Shown one piece after another: positions 1-6,331 of a stretch of 9,845 nucleotides of DNA. Where the stretch lies: the NCBI GenBank assembly GCA_946479825.1, contig CAMLHU010000056.1, forward strand, positions 1 through 9,845, written 5' to 3'. Source of the stretch: an uncultured Gemmatimonadota bacterium. Lineage in GTDB: Bacteria; Gemmatimonadota; Gemmatimonadetes; Gemmatimonadales; GWC2-71-9. The notes beneath the pieces were generated by a model. The model was not told the origin of the DNA. It saw only the letters and a list, made by a program, of their open reading frames with translations, and made no database searches. A program made the translations under genes and the position numbers. Positions within the stretch are counted from its first letter, which is position 1, and each line of letters opens with the position of its first letter.

Positions 1-945
1 GTGACGCTCGACCACGAGGCCGCTGACAGCGCGTCCGGCACCGTGCGTCTCGACGTGCCCGACGGGTGGGCGCGCCCGGCGCCCCGGCCGTTCGCATTCG
101 GGAGGGCGGGGGAGAGCCGCACGTTCGTCTTCGAGGTCCGTCCCCCGGCCGACGCCCGCGCGGGGGAGTTCACGCTCCGCGCCGTCGCCACGGACGCCGA
201 CGGCACGGAGTACCGGCGCCAGGTGGTGCGGGTGGACTATCCGCACATCCGCGCCAGGCAGTTCACCGTGCCCGCCGACGCGCGGATCGTCGTGGCCAAC
301 GTCACGCTCCCGCCGCTGCGCGCGGTGGGCTACGTCCGCGGCGCCGCCGACCACATCCCCGAGGCGCTGGTTGCGGCCGGCGTGCCGGTCACGGTGCTCG
401 ACTCCGCCACCCTCGCGGGGGGCGACCTCTCGCGGTTCGACGCGATCGTCGTGGGCCCGCGGGCGTACGAAGTGGACACCACCCTGCTGGCCCACAACGA
501 CCGGCTCCTCGCCTATGCCCGGAACGGCGGGCGGGTGGTGGTGCAGTACCAGCAGCAGGTGTTCTTCGCCGGCGGATACGCGCCGTACCCGCTCAGCCTG
601 GGCGGCCGGAACGACCGCACCACCGACGAGACCGCCGCGGTCACGGCCCTCGCCCCCGACTCGCCCGACCTGCGGGCGCCCAACCCGATCGGGCCCGCCG
701 ACTGGGACGGGTGGGTCCAGGAGCGGAGCCTCTACTGCGCGCACACCTGGGACGCCGCATATCGCCCGATCGTGGCGATGGCCGACCCCGGAGAGGCGCC
801 GATCAGCGGATGCCTGCTCGAGGCCCGGGTCGGCCGGGGGAGCTGGGCGTACACGGCGCTGGCGTTCCACCGGCAGCTTCCGGCCGCAGTCCCGGGCGCG
901 TTCCGCCTGTTCCTCAACCTCATCGGCGCCCGCCCGCTCCCGTGA
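1..945 (+). CDS. C-terminal part of a probable PIG-L-family deacetylase (5' partial)
   Basis: The reading frame is open from the first base to the TGA at 943-945 (314 residues visible). The GTG at base 1 is probably not the true start, because the protein begins in the middle of a beta-rich domain. Residues 1 to about 82 resemble a NEW3/NPCBM-associated Ig-like domain (GTVRLDVPDGW, then a run ending in EVRPPADARAGEFTL). Residues about 95-310 look like a class I glutamine-amidotransferase-like Rossmann domain (VGYVRGAADHIPEAL, FDAIVVGPRAYE, NGGRVVVQYQQ). From family knowledge, this pair of domains follows the catalytic domain in large PIG-L (LmbE-like) zinc deacetylases of Gemmatimonadota and Acidobacteriota. 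The catalytic HPDD-type motif would lie upstream and is not visible, so the enzymatic identity is inferred. The stop overlaps the next gene's start by four bases, which implies co-translation with the transporter. It could instead be another secreted or periplasmic protein with a ThuA/GATase-like domain. Confidence 0.55.
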   Translation: MTLDHEAADSASGTVRLDVPDGWARPAPRPFAFGRAGESRTFVFEVRPPADARAGEFTLRAVATDADGTEYRRQVVRVDYPHIRARQFTVPADARIVVANVTLPPLRAVGYVRGAADHIPEALVAAGVPVTVLDSATLAGGDLSRFDAIVVGPRAYEVDTTLLAHNDRLLAYARNGGRVVVQYQQQVFFAGGYAPYPLSLGGRNDRTTDETAAVTALAPDSPDLRAPNPIGPADWDGWVQERSLYCAHTWDAAYRPIVAMADPGEAPISGCLLEARVGRGSWAYTALAFHRQLPAAVPGAFRLFLNLIGARPLP

Positions 946-1970
946 GGGGCCTCGCGCGGCGCACCGCCGCCTTCCTCGTGGTCGCGCTCGCCGGGTGCGC
1001 GCGCGACCACCGCACGCCGATCACGGTGTATTCGCCGCACGGCCGCGAGCAGCTCACCCTCCTCGAGCGGGCCTTCGAGAAGGAGAACCCGGACATCGAC
1101 GTCCGGTGGCTCTATCTCGGCAGCCAGGAGATCCTGGACCGGCTCCGGTTCGAGAAGGTGAACCCGCAGGCCGACGTCTGGTTCGGCGGGCCGACGACGA
1201 TCTTCGACCGCGGCGTCGCCGACTCGCTCCTCCAACCGTACCGGCCGGTCTGGGCCGACCACGTCGACACGGAAGGGCGGGGGCCGGACGACCTGTACTG
1301 GCCGGTGTATCGCACGCCGGCCGTCATCGCCTACAATCGCGACGCCGTGCCCGACTCGCTGGTGCCGAGGGACTGGGACGACCTGCTGGCGCCGAGGTGG
1401 CACGACCAGGTGCTGATCCGCGACCCGCTCGCGAGCGGCACGATGCGCGCCGTGTGGGGGATGGTCATTGAGCGCGGGATGCACGCGCCCGGCGACACCG
1501 CGGCCGGGATGGCCTGGCTCCGCAAGCTCGACGGCCAGACCCGCACCTACACGCTCAACCCGGCGCTGCTCGAGGAGAAGCTGGTCCGGCGCGAGGGGCT
1601 GGTGACGATCTGGGACCTGCCGGACCTTCTCATCTGGCAGAACCAGGGAATGCCGTTCGGCTATGTTTTCCCCCGCAGCGGGACGCCGGTGATCGAGGAC
1701 GCCATCGGCCTGGTGCGTGGCGCCAGGCACCCCGACGCCGCCCGCCGGTACATCGACTTCGTCGGCAGCCACGAGGCGCAGATCCTCACCGCGCGCGAGG
1801 TGTTCCGGCTTCCCGCCCGGCTCGACCTGCCGCCCGATTCGGTGCCGCCCTGGGTGGCCGAGACGTACCGCCAGATGAAGGTGGCGCCGATGGACTGGCC
1901 GCTGCTGGCGCGGGACGGTGCGGGATGGATGGCGTACTGGGACCGGCACGTGCGGGGGACGGGAAGGTGA
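942..1970 (+). CDS. ABC transporter solute-binding lipoprotein (Fe3+/polyamine/phosphonate-type family)
   Basis: This 342-residue periplasmic binding protein captures a substrate and delivers it to the permease and ATPase encoded downstream. The GTG at 942 is chosen because it overlaps the previous stop (GTGA) and gives a short lipoprotein signal peptide: basic MRGLARR, a hydrophobic stretch, then lipobox LAGC with the acylated cysteine at residue 19. The mature part starts with ITVYSPHGREQ, typical of the AfuA/FbpA/PotD-like fold (extracellular solute-binding family 1), and continues with QADVWFGGP (77-84) and WPVYRTPAVIAYNRD (120-134). The length is normal for the family. An adjacent tyrosine pair like the one that binds iron in FbpA (YY near residue 195) is not evident; there is only one Tyr in QTRTYTLNP (199-207). 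A ferric-iron role is therefore not supported, and thiamine, phosphonate, polyamine or sugar-phosphate ligands stay possible. The stop codon is also the first unit of the heptad repeat. Confidence 0.85.
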   Translation: MRGLARRTAAFLVVALAGCARDHRTPITVYSPHGREQLTLLERAFEKENPDIDVRWLYLGSQEILDRLRFEKVNPQADVWFGGPTTIFDRGVADSLLQPYRPVWADHVDTEGRGPDDLYWPVYRTPAVIAYNRDAVPDSLVPRDWDDLLAPRWHDQVLIRDPLASGTMRAVWGMVIERGMHAPGDTAAGMAWLRKLDGQTRTYTLNPALLEEKLVRREGLVTIWDLPDLLIWQNQGMPFGYVFPRSGTPVIEDAIGLVRGARHPDAARRYIDFVGSHEAQILTAREVFRLPARLDLPPDSVPPWVAETYRQMKVAPMDWPLLARDGAGWMAYWDRHVRGTGR

Positions 1971-2071
1971 GGGGTAGGGGTCAGGGGTCAGGGCTGAGGG
2001 CTGAGGGCTGAGGGCTTAGGGCTGAGGGCTTAGGGCATAGGGCATAGGGCTTAGGGCTTACGGCCCAGGGG
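1968..2071 (+). repeat. Degenerate 7-bp tandem repeat, consensus TNAGGGC
   Basis: Fifteen or so units lie head to tail. They start with TGAGGGG (1968-1974), which contains the stop codon of the binding-protein gene, followed by a 6-bp unit TAGGGG (1975-1980). Regular heptads follow: TCAGGGG, TCAGGGC, three TGAGGGC, TTAGGGC, TGAGGGC, TTAGGGC, two ATAGGGC, TTAGGGC, TTACGGC and CCAGGGG (2065-2071). Variation sits in the first two positions, while AGGG is nearly constant; only the unit at 2058-2064 breaks the G-run. The array fills most of the gap between two genes that belong to the same transporter. It has no coding potential because the 7-bp period brings TGA or TAG into every forward frame. 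The G-runs spaced by four bases fit a G-quadruplex pattern. Confidence 0.9.
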
Positions 2072-2090
2072 TCGGGTGATCATAACGCCG

Positions 2091-2138
2091 ATGGATCAAC
2101 AGCAGGGGACCACATTGGAAATGCGCAGTTCTCGATGA
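2091..2138 (+). CDS. Possible 15-residue leader ORF overlapping the ATPase start
   Basis: An ATG at 2091 opens a frame of 15 codons (peptide MDQQQGTTLEMRSSR) that ends at TGA 2136-2138. It overlaps the ATG of the ATPase gene (2135) in an ATGA, the same junction type as the other genes of this operon. A weak purine-rich GGGTGA (2074-2079) lies 11 bases ahead. The ATPase gene has no clear Shine-Dalgarno sequence of its own, so re-initiation from this ORF could drive it. The stretch from 2079 to 2134 is only about half G+C (29 of 56 bases), unlike its surroundings. The peptide resembles nothing I know, and the ORF may simply be chance or the remnant of a longer gene lost when the repeat formed. 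Confidence 0.3.
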   Translation: MDQQQGTTLEMRSSR

Positions 2139-3232
2139 CTGAACCGGCATCCGTACCGACCGACTCGTCGTCGAATCCGTACCTCCGTCTCGACGGGCTC
2201 TCCAAGGCGTTCGGCGAGCTCAAGGCGGTCGACCGGGTCACGCTCACGCTCGGGCGCGGCCGGATCCTGGCGTTGCTCGGGCCGAGCGGGAGCGGGAAGA
2301 CGACCACCCTGCGGCTGCTCGGCGGGTTCGAATCGCCGGACGAGGGGCGGATCGTGGTGGATGGCGAGGAGGTGACCCGGGTGCAGCCCCAGCGCCGGCG
2401 GTTCGGGATGGTGTTCCAGCACTACGCGCTCTTTCCGCATCTCGACGTGGGGGAGAACGTCGCCTTCGGGCTCGAGACGATGGGGGTGCGCGGGGCGGAG
2501 CTCGCCCGGCGGGTGGACGGCGCGCTCGCCCTGGTGGACCTGGCCGGGTTGGCGCGGCGACGGGTGGACCAGCTCTCCGGCGGCCAGCAGCAGCGGGTGG
2601 CGCTGGCGCGCGCGCTCGCGCCGGAGCCGCGGGTCCTGCTGCTTGACGAGCCGCTCTCCAACCTCGATCCGGCCCTGCGCGAGCGCACCCGCCGGGAGCT
2701 GCGGGCGGTGATCGCGCGGGTCGGGATCACCACCGTGCTCGTGACCCACGACCAGGACGACGCCTTCGACCTCGGCGACCAGGTGGCGGTGATGCGCGGT
2801 GGGCGGCTGGAGCAGGTGGGATCGCCTGACGAGCTGTACGCCGAGCCGCGGAGCCCGTTCGTCGCCGGGTTCGTGGGGCGCGCCAGCCGGCTCGAGGCGA
2901 CGCTGGAGGAGAGCGGGGCCGACCGGGTGTTCGTGCGGATCGGGCACGTGCGGCTGAGCCTGCCGGGGCGGCGGGCGCCGCTGCGGCCGGGGCCGGTGGC
3001 GCTGCTGGCGCGCCCCGAAGCGTGGCGGCTGGTGGAGCCGGGCCCGGGCGACCTGCGCGGCACGGTGACCGCGCGGCGGTTCACCGGGGCGGTGGCCTAC
3101 TTCACGGTGGCGCTGGCCGACGGCGCGGCGGTCGAGGTCGCGGCGGAGCCCCGGGCCGCCGCCGTTGGCGACGTGGTCGGGCTCCTGCCCGGCGACCGCG
3201 GGATCCATCTCTTTCCGGGGGACGCGCGGTGA
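2135..3232 (+). CDS. ABC transporter ATP-binding protein with C-terminal TOBE domain
   Basis: This 365-residue cytoplasmic ATPase powers the importer and would act as a dimer on the fused permease encoded next. All nucleotide-binding motifs are intact: Walker A GPSGSGKT (49-56), Q-loop VFQHYALFPH with Gln95, signature LSGGQQQR (147-154), Walker B VLLLDEP (167-173), D-loop SNLD (175-178) and switch His205 in VTHDQDD. Residues about 285-360 form a TOBE-type regulatory/substrate-sensing domain (ARPEAWRL, GTVTARRFTGAVAYFTV), as in the CysA/PotA/FbpC/MalK group. The first 15 residues (MTEPASVPTDSSSNP) are an unconserved extension. No other in-frame start exists closer to the domain, so ATG 2135 is taken. 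The 3' end overlaps the permease start by GTGA (3229-3232). The gene is separated from its partner binding protein by the heptad repeat. Family assignment is firm; the substrate is unknown. Confidence 0.95.
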   Translation: MTEPASVPTDSSSNPYLRLDGLSKAFGELKAVDRVTLTLGRGRILALLGPSGSGKTTTLRLLGGFESPDEGRIVVDGEEVTRVQPQRRRFGMVFQHYALFPHLDVGENVAFGLETMGVRGAELARRVDGALALVDLAGLARRRVDQLSGGQQQRVALARALAPEPRVLLLDEPLSNLDPALRERTRRELRAVIARVGITTVLVTHDQDDAFDLGDQVAVMRGGRLEQVGSPDELYAEPRSPFVAGFVGRASRLEATLEESGADRVFVRIGHVRLSLPGRRAPLRPGPVALLARPEAWRLVEPGPGDLRGTVTARRFTGAVAYFTVALADGAAVEVAAEPRAAAVGDVVGLLPGDRGIHLFPGDAR

Positions 3233-4878
3233 CACGCCGGCGCGGAGCCCGGATCGCCGCCCTGGTGCTGGTCGCGGCGCTGACGTGGCTCGTGGCCTAT
3301 CCGATCGTCCTCGTGGCCCGGGACGCCTTCGTCGGCCCGCACGGCTGGACGCTCGAGTTCGTGCGGGCGTTCCGGGCCAGCCGGTCGGAGTGGCAGGCGC
3401 TCTGGGGGAGCCTCTGGATCTCGCTCGCCACGGTCGCGCTCTCTGCGGTGTTCGGGATCCCGCTCGCCTTCCTCTTCGGCCGGTACGAGTTCCCCGGGCG
3501 CCGGGTGCTGGGAGCGCTGGTGGCGCTGCCGGTCGCCCTGCCGCCCCTGGTGGGTGTCGTCGCCTTCCTCTTCCTGTACGGCGAGACGGGGTTCGTCGCC
3601 CACCTCTACGACGCGATCACCGGGGCGCCGATGGCGCCGTGGCGGCTCGAAGGGCCGTGGGCGATCCTCTTCGTCCAGGCGTACTCGATGTACGTGTACT
3701 TCTACCTGCTCGTCCGCGCCGCGCTCGAGCGGATGGACGGGTCGGCGGCCGAGGCGGCGGCGAGTCTGGGCGCGTCGCGGTGGCGGACGTTCACTCGCGT
3801 GACCCTGCCGATCCTCCGGCCGGCGCTCACCGGCGCGGCGCTGCTCACCTTCACCACCGCGCTCGCGAGCTTCAGCGCGCCGTACATCTTTGGCGGCGGC
3901 TACCGGGTGCTGCCCACCCAGATCATCTCCACCCGCCTCAACGGCGACTATTCGCTGTCGATGGTGGAGACGCTCGCGCTCACCGTCGTGGCGCTGGTCG
4001 CGCTGGTGCTGGGCAGCCGGACCGGCCGCGACGCTGCGACGGCGCTGGGTAAGGGCACCGCGCCCCGGCGCGCGGTCGGCGGCGGCCGTGGCCCGCTCAT
4101 CTCCGCGCTTGGCTGGGGTGTCGCGGCGGTGCTCCTGCTGCCGCACGCCACGCTGCTGCTCCTTTCGTTCGTCGCTCCCGGCACCTGGACCACGCAGGCC
4201 CTGCCGCCGAGCTACAGCGTCGCCAACTACCTGGCGGTCGCGCGCGATCCGACCCGGCTCCTGCCGCTCGCCAATTCGCTCTGGATGGCGTCGCTCGCCA
4301 CTGGGGTGAGCGTCGTCGTCGCCGTGGCCGCGGGGACGCTGGTGGTGCGCCGGCGGGTGCCGGGGCGCGGGCTCATCGAGGGGCTGCTGGCGCTGCCGTG
4401 GGCGGTGCCGGGGACCGTCTTCGCGCTGGCGCTCGCCACGGCGTTCAGCGTGGACCGGCCGTGGACCGGACGGGTGATCCTGGTCGGGACGGTCTGGATC
4501 CTTCCGCTCGCCTACCTGATCCGGGACCTGCCGATGACGAGCCGGGCCACGCTGGCGGGCTTCCGGCAGCTGAGCCCCGCGCTCGACGAGGCCGCGGCGT
4601 CGCTGGGCGCGACCCGCGCGACCACCTGGCGCCGGGTGCTGTTGCCGTTGCTCCGGCCGGCGATCGCGGCCGGGGCGGCGCTGGCGTTCGTCGCCGCGCT
4701 GGGCGACTTCGTCACCTCCATCCTGCTGTACACGTACGATACGCGGCCCATCTCGCTCGAGATCCTCTCGAGCCTGCGGGACGGGGACATCGGGGTCGCC
4801 GCCGTGTTCGGCGTGGCCCTGATGGTCGCCGGGGCCGCGGTCTTCCTCTTCGGTTCCGAGCGGAACGCCACCCGATGA
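3229..4878 (+). CDS. Fused two-domain ABC transporter permease (FbpB/ThiP-like)
   Basis: This 549-residue inner-membrane protein forms the whole translocation channel, since it contains two homologous BPD_transp_1 permease halves in one chain. GTG 3229 overlaps the ATPase stop, and the first membrane helix follows immediately (about residues 8-30). Each half has a diagnostic EAA loop that docks on the ATPase: EAAASLGAS with LP at 193-194 in the first half (from E175), and EAAASLGAT with LP at 472-473 in the second (from E454). About twelve hydrophobic helices are visible. The halves are joined near residues 263-290 by an Arg/Gly-rich cytoplasmic linker. This architecture is typical of ferric-iron, thiamine and some phosphonate importers. 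The gene is fully intact, and the near-identical EAA loops indicate an old internal duplication. Its last four bases (ATGA) also start the MFS gene. Confidence 0.95.
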   Translation: MTRRRGARIAALVLVAALTWLVAYPIVLVARDAFVGPHGWTLEFVRAFRASRSEWQALWGSLWISLATVALSAVFGIPLAFLFGRYEFPGRRVLGALVALPVALPPLVGVVAFLFLYGETGFVAHLYDAITGAPMAPWRLEGPWAILFVQAYSMYVYFYLLVRAALERMDGSAAEAAASLGASRWRTFTRVTLPILRPALTGAALLTFTTALASFSAPYIFGGGYRVLPTQIISTRLNGDYSLSMVETLALTVVALVALVLGSRTGRDAATALGKGTAPRRAVGGGRGPLISALGWGVAAVLLLPHATLLLLSFVAPGTWTTQALPPSYSVANYLAVARDPTRLLPLANSLWMASLATGVSVVVAVAAGTLVVRRRVPGRGLIEGLLALPWAVPGTVFALALATAFSVDRPWTGRVILVGTVWILPLAYLIRDLPMTSRATLAGFRQLSPALDEAAASLGATRATTWRRVLLPLLRPAIAAGAALAFVAALGDFVTSILLYTYDTRPISLEILSSLRDGDIGVAAVFGVALMVAGAAVFLFGSERNATR

Positions 4879-6086
4879 ACGAGCACGATCCCAAAGCCCA
4901 GTTTCGCCGGCTCTCCGTCCTGATCGCGGTCGGGTTCATGGACATGCTGGGGCTGATGCTCGTGCTCCCGTTGCTGCCGTTCTACGCGCTCAACCTGAAC
5001 GCGACCGCGATCGAGGTGGGCGCCATCACGGCGGCGTTCGCGATCGCGCAGCTGATCTCGGCGCCGCTCTGGGGACGGGTCTCCGACCGCTACGGCCGCC
5101 GCTCCGCCCTGCTGGCCGGGCTCATCGCCTCGGGGGTGGCGTTCCTCGTCTTCGGGTTCGCCAACACCCTCTGGCTCCTCTTCCTCTCGCGGTTCATCCA
5201 GGGGGCCGGCGGCGGCACCACCGGCGTGGCGCAGGCCTACGTCGCCGACACGGTGCGCCCCGCCGACCGGGCCCGGGCCCTCGGCTGGCTCTCCTCGGCC
5301 TCGCAGGCGGGGGTGATCATCGGCCCGATGATCGGCCTGGTGGCGGTCAAGATGGGGACTGCGGTGCCGGGGCTCATCGCCGCCGGCCTCTGCCTCATCA
5401 ACGTGGTGTTCGCCTGGCGCTGGCTGCCGGAGTCGAAGGACGAGATCCGGAGCAACGCCCCGGTGCGCAAGGTCTGGGCGCCGGCCTGGGACGTCTTCAG
5501 CCATCCGTCGCGCCCGGCCTCGCAGCTGATCTGGATCTACGGCATCGGGATGTTCGGGTTCAACGCCATCACCACCGTGCTTCCGCTTTACCTGGCCGAC
5601 CAGTTCGGGATCACCGAGCACACCTACGGATACTTCCTGGCCTACTTCGGGATCCTCTCGATCGCGATCCGCACCGTGCTCCTCGGCCCGGTGGTCCGGC
5701 GGGCCGGCGAACGGGGGACGGTCCGGATCGGGTGCGTGGCCCTCATCGTCGGCTTCCTGCTCTATCCGGCGGCGGGGAACCTCTGGATCCTGGTCCTGCT
5801 GGTGATGCCGCTGGTGCCGCTCGGCACGGCGCTGCTCTTCCCGTCCACCACGTCGCTGTTGTCGGCGTACACGCCGAGGGAGGAGATCGGGGTCACGATG
5901 GGGGTGGCCCAGACCTTCGCCGGCGTCGCCCGGGTGATCGCGCCGTTCCTGAGCACCGCGGCGTTCCAGCTGGTCGGGCACGCCTGGTCGTTCATTCTCG
6001 CCGCGGCGCTGATCGGGGTGGTGAGCATCCTCGCGATCCGGCTCGACGTGACCGCGCCGCCGCCGGCGACCCCCGCCCCGGTCTGA
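4875..6086 (+). CDS. Major facilitator superfamily transporter (DHA1/TetA-like)
   Basis: This 403-residue polytopic membrane protein is probably a proton-coupled drug or metabolite exporter. ATG 4875 overlaps the permease stop (ATGA) and places a short hydrophilic N-terminus (MNEHDPKAQFRR) ahead of the first helix. Motif A is clear between helices 2 and 3 (GRVSDRYGRR, 67-76). Motif B is RFIQGAGGG (106-114), and the antiporter motif C is GVIIGPMIG (146-154), which points to efflux rather than uptake. About twelve helices are visible, with a hydrophilic central loop near residues 186-212. The Pro/Ala-rich C-terminus ends in PPPATPAPV. Its position as the last member of an importer operon is unusual: it may export a product or counter-substrate of the imported compound, or just share the promoter. 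Substrate specificity cannot be read from the sequence. Confidence 0.93.
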   Translation: MNEHDPKAQFRRLSVLIAVGFMDMLGLMLVLPLLPFYALNLNATAIEVGAITAAFAIAQLISAPLWGRVSDRYGRRSALLAGLIASGVAFLVFGFANTLWLLFLSRFIQGAGGGTTGVAQAYVADTVRPADRARALGWLSSASQAGVIIGPMIGLVAVKMGTAVPGLIAAGLCLINVVFAWRWLPESKDEIRSNAPVRKVWAPAWDVFSHPSRPASQLIWIYGIGMFGFNAITTVLPLYLADQFGITEHTYGYFLAYFGILSIAIRTVLLGPVVRRAGERGTVRIGCVALIVGFLLYPAAGNLWILVLLVMPLVPLGTALLFPSTTSLLSAYTPREEIGVTMGVAQTFAGVARVIAPFLSTAAFQLVGHAWSFILAAALIGVVSILAIRLDVTAPPPATPAPV

Positions 6087-6099
6087 TTTTCGGTCAGGG

Positions 6100-6128
6100 G
6101 TGACGCCGGGGCCGGGGGCCGATAACTT
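6100..6128 (+). promoter_or_regulatory. Weak candidate promoter ahead of the peptidase gene
   Basis: GTGACG (6100-6105) and TAACTT (6123-6128) are separated by 17 bases, matching the bacterial -35 and -10 consensus at four and three of six positions. The -10 element lies in the 24-base loop of an inverted repeat (CCGGGGGC 6112-6119 with GCCCCCGG 6144-6151). No intrinsic terminator is visible between the MFS gene and this point, so read-through from the operon is also possible. This is motif matching only. Confidence 0.25.
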
Positions 6129-6257
6129 CCGACACAGGTCTCCGCCCCCGGGAGTGCCACCCAGCCGTGCCGTCTTCCCGTCCCGCTGTCCGGACAGCGG
6201 GGAGACCCGCCCTTGCGGTCCCCAGCCACGCCACGCACCAACCACCGGGCGCGGGGG

Positions 6258-6279
6258 CGTTTGACGCCCCGTTGACGCC
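6258..6279 (+). repeat. Tandem TTGACGCC direct repeat
   Basis: TTGACGCC occurs at 6261-6268 and again at 6272-6279, an 11-base period (about one helical turn), each copy preceded by CGT or CG. Both resemble a -35 hexamer, but no good -10 element follows at 16-18 bases. The pair could be regulator half-sites for the peptidase gene 53 bases downstream, or chance in G+C-rich DNA. Confidence 0.3.
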
Positions 6280-6323
6280 GGTCGGGCACATTGCCGTCGG
6301 GCCCCCCGAAGCGGGCCCCTTTC

Positions 6324-6330
6324 GAGGAGA
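6324..6330 (+). promoter_or_regulatory. Ribosome binding site deciding the peptidase start
   Basis: GAGGAGA is the only strong Shine-Dalgarno match in the 245-base gap. It sits two to four bases before GTG 6332, closer than usual, and eight bases before an in-frame ATC at 6338. It argues against the much earlier GTG at 6167. Confidence 0.55.
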
Positions 6331-6331
6331 C

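Noticed and set aside
66..941. In-frame upstream extension of the binding-protein gene back to base 66
   Set aside because: The extension is an Arg/Pro/Gly-rich shadow of the deacetylase gene. The lipoprotein signal beginning at GTG 942 marks the true start.
732..1949. 405-residue open frame on the - strand opposite the binding-protein gene
   Set aside because: It is the antisense shadow of a gene with a clear lipobox and family motifs. The translation is Arg/Pro/His-rich with no recognisable domain, typical of G+C-rich third-position bias.
1968..2071. CRISPR array or telomere at the G-rich repeat
   Set aside because: The units are 7 bp with no spacers, which excludes CRISPR. The array lies inside an operon and not at a replicon end, so the telomere likeness is only in sequence.
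2091..2134. tRNA or riboswitch in the lower-G+C stretch before the ATPase gene
   Set aside because: The stretch is too short, and I find no cloverleaf or conserved riboswitch core.
6081..6100. Possible terminator just after the MFS gene (CTGA/TCAG around TTTTCGG)
   Set aside because: The stem is only four base pairs and the T-run is in the loop, not after the stem.
6167..6331. 55-residue N-terminal extension of the peptidase from GTG 6167
   Set aside because: There is no ribosome site and no homologous sequence, only Pro/Ala/Gly-rich residues, and it contains promoter-like motifs. The AGGAG at 6325-6329 supports a later start.
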